Below, piece after piece: positions 1-8,201 of a stretch of DNA of 64,000 nt; position 1 is the stretch's first letter, and every line of letters begins with the position of its first letter. The stretch comes from Chryseobacterium oranimense (GTDB taxonomy: Bacteria; Bacteroidota; Bacteroidia; Flavobacteriales; Weeksellaceae), in the NCBI RefSeq assembly GCF_025244725.1, contig NZ_CP104203.1, forward strand, positions 4,216,001 through 4,280,000. Reading direction: 5' to 3'. The position numbers were made by a program, and so were the translations under genes. The notes below the pieces were generated by a model. It was not told the DNA's origin and did not search any database. It saw only the letters and a list, made by a program, of their open reading frames with translations.

Positions 1-11
1 GAATATTAAAC

Positions 12-218
12 TTACTTATCTGCAGAAATTAAAAGTTTCCCCCAATCATTTAGCTGCCAAAGGACTTCAACCAGTTTTTCCCCAAGTTCAGTCAGTGTAT
101 ATTCCACTCTGGGAGGAAGTTCATTAAACGATTGTTTAACCAAAATACCATCTTTCACCATTTCATTAAGCTGTTGGTTCAAAACTCTGCGGTCTACTTT
201 TGCAATATTTAAGAGAAT
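12..218 (-). pseudogene. HxlR-family transcriptional regulator, 3' remnant
   Basis: The minus strand encodes 68 residues that read like the second half of an HxlR-type winged-helix regulator: the recognition-helix region (VDRRVLNQQLNEMVKDGIL), the wing (PPRVEYTLTELG) and the C-terminal helix ending NDWGKLLISADK. The family is normally about 100-130 residues. An in-frame TGA (219-221) directly precedes the homologous part, and the bases further upstream are a short repeat and then the end of the next gene, so the N-terminal half is absent. I read this as a truncated, non-functional remnant. A frameshift or assembly error is less likely because no N-terminal HxlR sequence is visible in any frame upstream. 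Confidence 0.72.
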
Positions 219-251
219 TCAATGGGATGTTTTTTGCTTTGATGAGCTTAA

Positions 252-283
252 AATCTGCTCAATCTGCTCAATCTGCGAGAGAA
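252..283. repeat. AATCTGCTC tandem motif, dispersed intergenic repeat copy
   Basis: Two and a half units of AATCTGCTC end in AATCTGCGAGAGA. A closely similar motif forms the left arm of a 27-bp inverted repeat at 53507-53574, so this is probably one half of a dispersed intergenic element. It lies exactly where the HxlR remnant loses homology. Confidence 0.6.
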
Positions 284-301
284 AAAAACACTCACCTCAA
301 A

Positions 302-1060
302 TCACCATTTCTCCGTCAGATACTTCCAATATCTCTTCGGAACATGCTGAACGTGCAGTTTCAGATTCTTCCTTTCCACAATATTGGTTTTTGTAAAATA
401 CCTTTGCCACAGCGTTTGATAATTCTGTTCCTCATCATGAAACTTCTGCTGATATTTGTGAAGATCCAGTTTTTCTTCAGGATAGAAAAACTCACAGTTT
501 TCCAGATCATATAAAATTCCATAGTTTCTCCTTAAATCGTAAATCATCCACTTCTGATCCTGGTAGCGGTCTTTAAAATGTTTCCGGATCAGAGGAAGAA
601 CATCAAAGTCAGGATCTATTTTTGCAAAAAAAACACCATCCTGCATTTTTTCGAATCTTACAAAAGCAGTCATCCGGTGTCTTTCCCGGCTTACGGATTT
701 GCAGATTTTGGAGATTTTTAGAATATCAGTGTCTGCATAATTCTGCAGGATATTTTTGTCAGGATGCTGTATAGACTGTCTTATGGCAGATAAAATAAGC
801 TGTTCCAGTTCAGAATCTTCAGATAAATATACTTTTAATAGCTCGTGAATTCCTGATTTCTCAATGTTTTGTTCCAATTTTTTTAAAACCCGCTCAGCTT
901 TATCACTTTGTGTAATCACCTCATGAATTTCCGCAAAAATATTCTCCTGATGAAACCTCCCATTACTCACAATTTCCACATCTTTATAACGGTATTCGAA
1001 AACTTCAAATACTGCAGTTAAAAGGCCGTCAAAACTTCCGTCGTAGAGAAGGGTAATCAT
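302..1060 (-). CDS. DUF4130/TIGR03915-family putative DNA metabolism protein
   Basis: A 252-residue soluble protein starting MITLLYDGSFDGLLTAVFEV, the typical opening of the TIGR03915/DUF4130 family. In other bacteria this domain is found alone next to a radical SAM partner, or fused to UdgX-type uracil-DNA-binding proteins, which points to a role in DNA damage processing; its biochemical activity is, to my knowledge, not settled. Here the partner (TIGR03916-type radical SAM) lies immediately upstream on the same strand, separated by 126 bases that hold an octanucleotide repeat. The gene order and orientation are the usual ones, so co-expression is likely. The start is supported by the conserved N-terminus. 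No signal peptide or membrane segment is seen, so the product is cytoplasmic. Confidence 0.8.
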   Translation of the reverse strand: MITLLYDGSFDGLLTAVFEVFEYRYKDVEIVSNGRFHQENIFAEIHEVITQSDKAERVLKKLEQNIEKSGIHELLKVYLSEDSELEQLILSAIRQSIQHPDKNILQNYADTDILKISKICKSVSRERHRMTAFVRFEKMQDGVFFAKIDPDFDVLPLIRKHFKDRYQDQKWMIYDLRRNYGILYDLENCEFFYPEEKLDLHKYQQKFHDEEQNYQTLWQRYFTKTNIVERKNLKLHVQHVPKRYWKYLTEKW

Positions 1061-1066
1061 GCTAAT

Positions 1067-1114
1067 GTGTTGATATGTTGATATGTTGATATGTTGATGT
1101 GATGATTTGATGAT
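1067..1114. repeat. 8-bp tandem repeat (ATGTTGAT-like), six units
   Basis: Six consecutive octamers, the first four near-identical (variants of ATGTTGAT) and the last two degenerate (GTGATGAT, TTGATGAT), lie between the radical SAM gene and its DUF4130 partner. Tandem copy number could vary between strains. Confidence 0.75.
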
Positions 1115-1186
1115 GAGGTTACAGTTAAGCGGATGACTTCCGGTTCTTATTTCTCAATCTCTTAATTTCTCAATGTTTAAATTAAT

Positions 1187-2446
1187 CTAAAACAAACTCA
1201 ATTGCTGTGAAAACTGGTTGTGGAATTTGGAAGAACTTCCGCCTACCAGCAAATTCCTGAAGTTTTTATCTGTTAAATACCTTAGGTACGCATTTCCCGC
1301 ATTAAAATCAATGAAATATTTTGCCCGGTTCACTGCAGCTCCCAGTTTTTTAAGATGGTCCATATTTAAAATCTGAAAACGGCGTGCCTGAACTATTTTC
1401 TGTGCTGTTTTTACCCCAATCCCGGGAATTCTTAAAATCATCTGATAATCCGCAGTCTGCAGATTAACAGGGAATTGATGTAAATGCCTCAATGCCCAGC
1501 TCAGCTTCGGATCAACCTCAAGATCCAGATAAGGCATATTCGGATCTAAAATTTCTTCGGCCTTAAATCCATAAAACCTCATCAGCCAGTCAGACTGGTA
1601 GAGTCTGTTTTCGCGAAGCATGGGAACTGCTGTTGTCAGGGAAGGCAATCTCTTATCTTCCAAAACAGGAACATAACCGGAATAATACACTCTTTTCAGA
1701 CTGAAATTTTTATAAAAATGATCTGCCACTTTGATGATCTGAAGATCATTTTCGTTGGTAGCTCCAACAATCATCTGGGTAGATTGTCCCGCAGGGGCAA
1801 ACTTGGGCACTTTCCTGAAAATTTTCTTTTCATCCTTATACTGGGCAATCCCATTCTGAATATATTTCATAGGACTGAGCATATCCTGCCGGTTCTTTTC
1901 AGGTGCCAGTAACTTCAGGCCGCTTTCTGTCGGAATTTCAAGGTTGATCGACAGTCTGTCTGCATACAAGGCAGCTTCCTGCATCAGTTCATCACTTGCT
2001 CCCGGAATAGATTTCAAATGAATATAACCGTTAAAATTTTCCTCCAGACGCAGTTTTTTTGCAACTCTTACAAGGCGCTCCATCGTGGTATCGGCATTTT
2101 TAAAAATTCCGGAGCTTAAAAACAAACCTTCAATATAATTCCTGCGGTAAAAATTAATGGTAAGATCTACGACTTCTTCCACTGTAAATCCGGCTCTTTT
2201 AATATCATTTGAACTTCTGGACACACAATAAGCGCAGTCATAAATACAATGGTTGGTCAATAAAATTTTGAGAAGAGAAACACATCGTCCGTCTTCCGTA
2301 TAGGTATGACAGATTCCGCTTACGGAGCTGTCTCCCAAAGCACCCTTCTTATTTTTTCTCGTTCCTCCACTGGACGAGCACGAAACATCATATTTCGCTG
2401 CATCAGCAAGGATTTCAAGCTTTTCTTTAAGGCGTTCAAAATTCAT
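1187..2446 (-). CDS. Putative DNA modification/repair radical SAM protein (TIGR03916 type)
   Basis: A 419-residue radical SAM protein. The [4Fe-4S]-binding motif CIYDCAYC (Cys67, Cys71, Cys74; Cx3Cx2C) is intact, and a helix-hairpin-helix DNA-binding motif (RIPGIGVKTAQKIVQARR) occupies about residues 339-356. An extra cysteine-rich N-terminal segment (SCSSSGG...GICHTYTEDGRC) is typical of the family. The family is annotated as putative DNA modification/repair and is nearly always paired with the DUF4130 protein, as here. The combination of a radical SAM core with an HhH motif suggests chemistry on DNA, but the reaction is unknown. A TACTTTTG promoter box lies 39 bases upstream of the ATG. It is the first gene of the likely two-gene unit. 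Confidence 0.85.
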   Translation of the reverse strand: MNFERLKEKLEILADAAKYDVSCSSSGGTRKNKKGALGDSSVSGICHTYTEDGRCVSLLKILLTNHCIYDCAYCVSRSSNDIKRAGFTVEEVVDLTINFYRRNYIEGLFLSSGIFKNADTTMERLVRVAKKLRLEENFNGYIHLKSIPGASDELMQEAALYADRLSINLEIPTESGLKLLAPEKNRQDMLSPMKYIQNGIAQYKDEKKIFRKVPKFAPAGQSTQMIVGATNENDLQIIKVADHFYKNFSLKRVYYSGYVPVLEDKRLPSLTTAVPMLRENRLYQSDWLMRFYGFKAEEILDPNMPYLDLEVDPKLSWALRHLHQFPVNLQTADYQMILRIPGIGVKTAQKIVQARRFQILNMDHLKKLGAAVNRAKYFIDFNAGNAYLRYLTDKNFRNLLVGGSSSKFHNQFSQQLSLF

Positions 2447-2485
2447 ATTTTAAAAGAATGTTATAATTTGTATCAAAATATTATC

Positions 2486-2493
2486 CAAAAGTA
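2486..2493 (-). promoter_or_regulatory. Bacteroidota -7 box of the radical SAM gene
   Basis: TACTTTTG on the minus strand matches the TAnnTTTG consensus and sits 39 bases before the ATG at 2446. Confidence 0.5.
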
Positions 2494-2589
2494 GTTCCAA
2501 AATTGATAAATATCAATTTTTTTCTATAGAAGTTATCCACAACGGAGACTTACAAAAATTACTATCTTTACACATATTAAATTTATGCT

Positions 2590-3918
2590 ATGAATCATAA
2601 ACCGGTAGAGGGTTTCTCTAAACTTACAAAGCAGGGAAAAATCGATTGGCTTGTCAACGAGTATCTTGAAGGAAACGAAGAGTATCAAAATATATTAAAA
2701 CAATACTGGAACGAGAATACTGAGCTTCAGAAACTTCATGAAGAGTTTTCTGAAAATACGATTTCCAATTTCTATATGCCTTACGGAATTGCTCCGAATT
2801 TCTTAATTGACGGAAAATTATTTGCCCTTCCTATGGCTGTTGAGGAAAGCTCAGTAGTTGCTGCAGCTTCAAAGGCTGCTAAATTCTGGATCGATAAAGG
2901 CGGTTTCAAAACTACCATCATCAACAATGAAAAATTAGGGCATACCCACTTTATATTCAATGTAGAACCTCATAAACTTCTGCATTTCTTTAATTTCAAA
3001 TTGAAGAAAAGACTATTTGAGGCTACAGAAGATATTACTGCCAACATGAGAAAACGAGGTGGCGGAATCTTAGATATCAAATTGGTAGACAAAACTTCTG
3101 AAATGCCCAATTATTACCAGCTTAAAGCAAGCTTTGACACGGTAGATTCCATGGGCGCGAATTTTATCAATTCATGTCTTGAACAGTTCGGAAAAACAAT
3201 GAAGCAGGAGATCGCAACGAGTGAAGATTTTACCCAGGAGGAAAAAAATACCCTTCAGATCGTGATGAATATCCTTTCCAATTTTACGCCCGACTGTATT
3301 GTAAGAGCTGAAGTTTCCTGTAAAATTGAAGACCTGAAGGATGACAGCGGTATTTCCAATGAAGAATTCGCCGCCAAATTCAAACAGGCGGTTACGATTG
3401 CAGAAATTGAACCTTTCCGTGCTACAACTCACAATAAAGGAGTGATGAATGGAGTAGATGCTGTAGTGATTGCCACTGGAAATGATTTCAGGGCAACGGA
3501 AGCATGTGCTCATGCCTATGCCGCAAGAGACGGACAGTACAGATCCCTGACACACTGTACAACGGATAACGGGATTTTCAGGTTCTGGATCGATCTTCCG
3601 ATTTCTGTAGGAGTAGTAGGAGGACTTACCAACCTGCATCCATTGGTGAAATTCTCACTGGCACTGCTTGGAAAGCCTTCTGCACAGGAGCTGATGAGTA
3701 TCCTGGCGGTTTCCGGATTGGCCCAGAATTTCGGAGCTCTCCGTTCTTTGGTAACCACCGGTATCCAGAAAGGACATATGAAAATGCACTTACTGAATAT
3801 TTTAAACCAAATGGGCGCTACGGAAGAAGAAAAGCAGCATTTTGTGACTTATTTTAAGGATAAAACGGTAAGCCATCACGAAGTGATTAATGAATTTAAC
3901 AGATTAAGAGCTCAGTAA
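2590..3918 (+). CDS. mvaA: Hydroxymethylglutaryl-CoA reductase, class II-like
   Basis: A 442-residue HMG-CoA reductase without membrane anchor. It converts HMG-CoA to mevalonate for isoprenoid synthesis; flavobacteria use the mevalonate pathway, so a biosynthetic role is expected although the sequence belongs to the class II (Pseudomonas mevalonii-like) group. Visible catalytic features are the glutamate in PMAVEESS (about residue 85), the aspartate in GVMNGVDAVVIATGND (residue 290) and the histidine in GIQKGHMKMH (residue 396). The length fits class II enzymes (about 430 residues). The gene heads a tight cluster: its TAA stop overlaps the ATG of the next small gene. A near-consensus -7 box (TATCTTTA, 2563-2570) precedes it. 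The neighbouring genes are not mevalonate genes. Confidence 0.92.
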   Translation: MNHKPVEGFSKLTKQGKIDWLVNEYLEGNEEYQNILKQYWNENTELQKLHEEFSENTISNFYMPYGIAPNFLIDGKLFALPMAVEESSVVAAASKAAKFWIDKGGFKTTIINNEKLGHTHFIFNVEPHKLLHFFNFKLKKRLFEATEDITANMRKRGGGILDIKLVDKTSEMPNYYQLKASFDTVDSMGANFINSCLEQFGKTMKQEIATSEDFTQEEKNTLQIVMNILSNFTPDCIVRAEVSCKIEDLKDDSGISNEEFAAKFKQAVTIAEIEPFRATTHNKGVMNGVDAVVIATGNDFRATEACAHAYAARDGQYRSLTHCTTDNGIFRFWIDLPISVGVVGGLTNLHPLVKFSLALLGKPSAQELMSILAVSGLAQNFGALRSLVTTGIQKGHMKMHLLNILNQMGATEEEKQHFVTYFKDKTVSHHEVINEFNRLRAQ

Positions 3919-4085
3919 TGCTGCAGATTATCTTGCCCATAATATTCATTCTGTTCGGAATCTTTTTAAAGAAGACGACATCGCCGGGCTTCAGGAATTC
4001 CAAAAAGCTTTCCAATGTCTTTATTATATTGGGGATATCAACTTTGGTGGCGAAAATGATATTAATCTACATCCATTCCAGATAA
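3918..4085 (+). CDS. Small hydrophobic membrane protein, 55 residues
   Basis: A short open frame beginning MLQIILPIIFILFGIFLKK with two predicted membrane segments (about residues 2-16 and 34-51) separated by a basic loop. It is fixed in place by overlaps on both sides: its ATG overlaps the TAA of the HMG-CoA reductase gene (TAATG at 3916-3920) and its own TAA overlaps the ATG of the next gene (TAATG at 4083-4087). Such double stop-start overlaps imply translational coupling and argue that this is a real gene. I do not recognise a family; the function is unknown. Confidence 0.7.
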   Translation: MLQIILPIIFILFGIFLKKTTSPGFRNSKKLSNVFIILGISTLVAKMILIYIHSR

Positions 4086-5155
4086 TGAAAAAGAGTACAG
4101 TATTCTTCTTGTTGCTTTCATGCTTAAGTTTTTCACAACAGAAAAATGTAAAGATCAGTGATCTGCAACCGAAATCAGAAGATACTGTTTTTCCGGTGGT
4201 TTCCTATCCGAAAAATCCTTTGGTGGAACAGAAAATCAACACTTTTCTACAGGTCAGTGAACTTGAGTATATTCCGGATTCTGGCGGGAACCCTTTTAAA
4301 AAAGCTTCTACTGCTACAAATTCCTATACCAATTACGTATATTTTTACAGCTGGAAAAAATTAGAAACACCTCAGAATATTCTGAGCATCAATATAGAAG
4401 GTGAAGCTTCCGGAGCCTATCCTGAAGAATTCTCAGACTGGAAGAATTTTGATCTGAGGACAGGAAATTATATCAACGCTGAAGATCTGTTTCAAGCCAG
4501 CAGTGCCAAAACAGTGAATGGTTTAATTCAAAAAGGAATCAAAAAAAGAGTTGATGATTTTCTTGTTGAATTAAAATCTGAAAAAAATACTTCAGAAGAA
4601 ACTCAGGAGCAAATCGGTATGTATGAAGCTTGTTTCATGGATTATACACTGAAAGACGTTAAACTTTTTTTCGGAAAGGATAAGCTTACTTTTATGGCAG
4701 GCAGATGCTCCAACCACGCAATGCGGGCACTGGATGATCTGGGAAGCCACGAACTTGAATTTACTTATAAAGAGCTTGAAAAATATTGGAGCCCTTATGC
4801 AAGAAAACTGATTTCCGGATCTGAAAAAGTTGATGGAACAAGTCCTGCCAATAAATTATTCAAAGGAAAGATTGACGGAAAATATTCTGTCACGGTTTTG
4901 TTTAATGAAATCAATGAGGACGGTTCTTTTTCAGCTACCTATTGGTATGATAAAAATAAGCAGCCAATCAATTGGAGAGGAGAATTTGTCCATGATCATT
5001 TTTCTATCACAGAAGATGATTATCATAGTGAGGAACTTAAGCAATGGATACCAAGAGCCTTAGTCGAAGCCGATTTGAAAGGAAATAAAATCACCGGAAC
5101 CTGGCAGGATTACAAAACAAAAAAATATTTGAATCTAGAATTAGAAGAATTATAA
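4085..5155 (+). CDS. Secreted protein with DUF3298/RsiV-like region
   Basis: A 356-residue exported protein: a signal peptide (MKKSTVFFLLLSCLSFSQQ) is followed by a long region resembling the DUF3298/RsiV fold of periplasmic proteins (GEASGAYPEEFSDWKNFDLRTGNYINAEDLF) and then a separate beta-rich C-terminal segment of about 95 residues (KGKIDGKYSVTVLFNEI...). The cysteine in the signal peptide is not in a clear lipobox, so a periplasmic location is favoured. The function is unknown. It overlaps the preceding small gene by one base and is followed after 3 bases by a DUF423 gene, so it is part of the mvaA cluster. Confidence 0.7.
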   Translation: MKKSTVFFLLLSCLSFSQQKNVKISDLQPKSEDTVFPVVSYPKNPLVEQKINTFLQVSELEYIPDSGGNPFKKASTATNSYTNYVYFYSWKKLETPQNILSINIEGEASGAYPEEFSDWKNFDLRTGNYINAEDLFQASSAKTVNGLIQKGIKKRVDDFLVELKSEKNTSEETQEQIGMYEACFMDYTLKDVKLFFGKDKLTFMAGRCSNHAMRALDDLGSHELEFTYKELEKYWSPYARKLISGSEKVDGTSPANKLFKGKIDGKYSVTVLFNEINEDGSFSATYWYDKNKQPINWRGEFVHDHFSITEDDYHSEELKQWIPRALVEADLKGNKITGTWQDYKTKKYLNLELEEL

Positions 5156-5158
5156 AAA

Positions 5159-5545
5159 ATGAAAACAATTACTTTAATTTTCGGTGCCGTTTACGGCATG
5201 TTATCCGTTATTTTAGGGGCATTCGGCGCGCATGCTTTAAAGAAAATTTTATCTGTGGAAAGACTGGAAAGTTTCGAAACAGGGGTGAGATATCAAATGT
5301 ACGCCGCATTTTTCCTATTGATAATCGGCTATATTTTGAAATTTGAAACTACCTCAGAAAAATGGATTTCAATTTTAATGATTGCAGGAACATTTTTATT
5401 TTCAGTAAGTATTTATTTCTTAAGTCTGCAAGATTATCTGGGTGCAAATCTGAAATTTTTAGGACCTATCACTCCGCTTGGAGGATTATTAATGATTTTA
5501 AGCTGGGGAATGCTGATTTTTTATTTTTTAAAAAATAGAATTTAA
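5159..5545 (+). CDS. DUF423 family inner-membrane protein
   Basis: A 128-residue protein with four hydrophobic helices and the DUF423 signatures GAFGAHALKK near the N-terminus and GPITPLGGLLMILSW near the C-terminus. The family is widespread (YwdK/YgdD-like) and of unknown function. It starts three bases after the preceding gene and is followed after ten bases by an esterase, so all are probably in one transcript. Confidence 0.88.
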   Translation: MKTITLIFGAVYGMLSVILGAFGAHALKKILSVERLESFETGVRYQMYAAFFLLIIGYILKFETTSEKWISILMIAGTFLFSVSIYFLSLQDYLGANLKFLGPITPLGGLLMILSWGMLIFYFLKNRI

Positions 5546-5555
5546 ACAGAAGTAT

Positions 5556-6476
5556 ATGTTTAAAAAGATACTTTTATTAATGTTCGCCTTTCTATCTATT
5601 TTAGCATCGGCACAATTACCAAAAGTAGTCAGCGGAAAGATTGAAAGAGTCGAGGATTTCAAGTCTCAATATATTTCACCACAAAATGTAGATATATGGT
5701 TGCCTGAAGGATATTCGAAAGATAAAAAATATTCGGTTTTATATATGCACGACGGGCAGATGTTGTATGATCCCGAAGTGACATGGAATAAGCAGGCATG
5801 GAATGTCGATGATGTAATAACAGAACTTCTGAGGAAAGGCAAGATAAAAAATGTAATTGTCGTGGGAATCTGGAATGACGGAAAACTGAGACATTCAGAT
5901 TATTTTCCGCAAAAACCTTTTGAAAATCTTACATCGGTTCAGAAAGATACAATTAGAAATCAATTAAAAAAAACGGGAAGATCGGAGATTGAATTTAATC
6001 CGAATTCAGATAACTATCTTAAATTCCTTGTTAGAGAACTTAAGCCTTACATTGATGAAAATTATTCTGTTTACAAGGACAGAAAGCATACTTTTATTGC
6101 CGGAAGCAGCATGGGTGCACTTATTTCTCTTTATGCAATTTGTGAGTATCCCGAAATTTTTGGTGGCGCAGCCTGTATGTCGACACACTGGCCGGGAATT
6201 TTTACTTTAGAAAACAATCCGTTTCCTGATGCTATGCTTAACTATCTTAAAAATAATGTTCCTGATCCCCGCAATCATAAGATCTATTTTGATGTGGGAG
6301 ATAAGACATTAGATGCTTTATATCCTCCGTTGCAGAAAAAAGCAAACACCATCTTGATAAATGCCGGATTTTCTGAACAAAATTTTAAAACGCTCTTTTT
6401 TCCGGGAGAAGATCACAGCGAGAAAGCATGGAACAAAAGATTGTTTCATCCTTTAGAATTTCTTTTGAAGAAATAA
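5556..6476 (+). CDS. Secreted alpha/beta-hydrolase, putative esterase (esterase D/Fes-like)
   Basis: A 306-residue protein with a signal peptide ending ...ILASAQ and an alpha/beta-hydrolase fold of the putative-esterase type. The N-terminal block VDIWLPEGYSKDKKYSVLYMHDGQMLYD and the nucleophile elbow GSSMGAL (Ser about residue 187) are characteristic; the C-terminal GEDHSEKAW supplies the likely catalytic histidine. Family members act on ester bonds of siderophores, feruloyl groups or other small esters; the substrate here cannot be told. It is the last gene of the mvaA-led cluster and its export signal suggests action in the periplasm or outside. Confidence 0.82.
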   Translation: MFKKILLLMFAFLSILASAQLPKVVSGKIERVEDFKSQYISPQNVDIWLPEGYSKDKKYSVLYMHDGQMLYDPEVTWNKQAWNVDDVITELLRKGKIKNVIVVGIWNDGKLRHSDYFPQKPFENLTSVQKDTIRNQLKKTGRSEIEFNPNSDNYLKFLVRELKPYIDENYSVYKDRKHTFIAGSSMGALISLYAICEYPEIFGGAACMSTHWPGIFTLENNPFPDAMLNYLKNNVPDPRNHKIYFDVGDKTLDALYPPLQKKANTILINAGFSEQNFKTLFFPGEDHSEKAWNKRLFHPLEFLLKK

Positions 6477-6609
6477 AACACCTGTCATTAGCTGTCGGGA
6501 AAATCCGTTTGTCTGTTCATAATCTGAAAAATTATCCGAAGAATAGAGCAAATTTCGTAAACATGTTAAAAATCAAGTTCGCTGCACTTTAATTTTTAAG
6601 TCAATAAAC

Positions 6610-6639
6610 TTGAACTTCCATGTCTTTTTAGTAAATTTG
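6610..6639 (+). promoter_or_regulatory. Promoter of sucC (TTG-N19-TAAATTTG)
   Basis: TTG (6610-6612) and TAAATTTG (6632-6639) with a 19-base spacer match the Bacteroidota housekeeping promoter and precede sucC by 38 bases. The arrangement is identical to that before the peroxiredoxin gene. Confidence 0.72.
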
Positions 6640-6677
6640 TCAACCTTTAAATTTTAAAATAAAATAATAAAAATAAT

Positions 6678-7868
6678 ATGAATCTTCACGAGTATCAATC
6701 AAAAGAGATTTTATCAAAGTACGGAGTAGCTATCCAACGCGGTTTCGTTGCAAACAACGTAGATGAAGCTGTAGCAGCTGCTGAGAAACTGACTGCTGAA
6801 ACCGGAGCTCAGGCTTGGGTGGTAAAAGCACAGATTCACGCAGGTGGACGTGGTAAAGGTGGTGGTGTAAAGTTTTCTCCAAACATGGATAAGCTTAAAG
6901 AAAACGCTCAGAACATCATCGGAATGCAGTTGGTAACTCCACAAACTTCTGCTGAAGGTAAAAAAGTACACTCTGTTTTGATTGCAGAAGACGTTTATTA
7001 TCCGGGAGAATCTGAAACTAAAGAATTTTATGTTTCTATTCTTTTAGATAGAGCTGAAGGTAAAAATACAATCGTATATTCTACTGAGGGAGGTATGGAT
7101 ATTGAGCACGTTGCAGAAGTAACACCTCATTTGATTCACAAAGAAATCATTGATCCTGCTTTAGGTCTTCAGGGATTCCAGGCCAGAAAGATTGCTTTCA
7201 ACCTAGGTCTTGAAGGAAATGCTTTCAAAGAATTTACGAAATTCATTTCATCTCTTTATAATGCTTACACCGGAATTGATGCTTCTCTTTTCGAGATCAA
7301 TCCTGTATTAAAAACTTCAGATAACAAAATTATCGCTGTAGATGCTAAAGTAACTCTTGATGACAACTCATTGTTCCGTCACAAAGACTTAGCTGAACTA
7401 AGAGATACAAGAGAAGAAGATCCAATGGATGTTGAAGCTGGTGAAGCTGGTCTTAATTTCGTGAAACTTGATGGTAACGTTGCTTGTATGGTAAACGGTG
7501 CCGGTCTTGCAATGGCAACTATGGATATCATCAAACTATCAGGTGGTAACCCTGCCAACTTCCTTGACGTAGGAGGTACTGCTGATGCTCAGAGAGTTCA
7601 GACTGCTTTCGGAATCATCCTTAGAGATCCTAACGTAAAAGCAATTTTGATCAACATCTTCGGTGGTATCGTAAGATGTGACAGAGTAGCTCAGGGTGTT
7701 GTGGATGCTTACAGAGCTATGGGAAGCCTTCCGGTTCCATTGATCGTAAGATTACAGGGAACTAATGCTGTAGAAGCTAAAAAATTAATTGATGATTCAG
7801 GTCTTCCTGTACATTCAGCAATTACTTTGGAAGAAGCTGCAAACAAAGTAAAAGAAGTTTTAGCATAA
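6678..7868 (+). CDS. sucC: Succinyl-CoA synthetase (ADP-forming) beta subunit
   Basis: A 396-residue protein starting MNLHEYQSKEILSKYGV, the standard SucC N-terminus. It has an ATP-grasp domain (AGGRGKGGGVKF) followed by the CoA-ligase domain with the GGTAD and INIFGGIVRCD motifs. It catalyses the substrate-level phosphorylation step of the citric acid cycle (succinyl-CoA to succinate) together with SucD, which is not adjacent here. The length is normal. The gene is monocistronic: a good promoter precedes it and a rho-independent terminator follows 22 bases after the stop. Codon use is dominated by the codons favoured in highly expressed genes (e.g. GGT, CGT), in keeping with high expression. 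Confidence 0.97.
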   Translation: MNLHEYQSKEILSKYGVAIQRGFVANNVDEAVAAAEKLTAETGAQAWVVKAQIHAGGRGKGGGVKFSPNMDKLKENAQNIIGMQLVTPQTSAEGKKVHSVLIAEDVYYPGESETKEFYVSILLDRAEGKNTIVYSTEGGMDIEHVAEVTPHLIHKEIIDPALGLQGFQARKIAFNLGLEGNAFKEFTKFISSLYNAYTGIDASLFEINPVLKTSDNKIIAVDAKVTLDDNSLFRHKDLAELRDTREEDPMDVEAGEAGLNFVKLDGNVACMVNGAGLAMATMDIIKLSGGNPANFLDVGGTADAQRVQTAFGIILRDPNVKAILINIFGGIVRCDRVAQGVVDAYRAMGSLPVPLIVRLQGTNAVEAKKLIDDSGLPVHSAITLEEAANKVKEVLA

Positions 7869-7890
7869 GCTGAACTTTTAAATAATAAAG

Positions 7891-7927
7891 AAAACCGTTT
7901 CAATTTTTGGAACGGTTTTTCTTTTTT
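7891..7927 (+). terminator. Terminator of sucC
   Basis: Stem AAAACCGTTTC / GGAACGGTTTT (one G-T pair), loop of seven, then a T run. Confidence 0.9.
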
Positions 7928-8170
7928 GACTACGAAAGGTTTAAAGCTTTTAATTGTAAACACTTTAGATCATTTTAGTTTTAAAGTTTTACTATTCTGA
8001 AAACAAGCAGATTGTATAAGCAAAAAATCAAAGATTTTCTTAAAAAAATTCAAGTGTATTTCTATTTAACTTTAAAATAACTTAAGGGTCAAAAAAAACT
8101 TCTGTGTTTAAATGTATTCTCTTGGCTCCCATGGTTCTGTTACCAGACGACAGGCTGAATTTAAAACATA
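7928..8170. other. Intergenic region between convergent sucC and mscS genes
   Basis: AT-rich sequence between the two terminators. I see no open frame with a recognisable product, no promoter pair and no strong hairpin; part of it (ggctcccatggttctgttac) is more GC-rich but is unexplained. Confidence 0.5.
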
Positions 8171-8196
8171 AAAAAACCGCTTAGGTAAAGCGGTTT
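8171..8196 (-). terminator. Terminator of the MscS-type channel gene
   Basis: The minus-strand transcript forms AAACCGCTT / AAGCGGTTT followed by a T run, 6 bases after the stop codon. Confidence 0.88.
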
Positions 8197-8201
8197 ATAT
8201 T

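Noticed and set aside
1067..1114. CRISPR-like repeats
   Set aside because: The units are 8 bases and directly adjacent, without spacers; the same applies to the other tandem repeats in the window.
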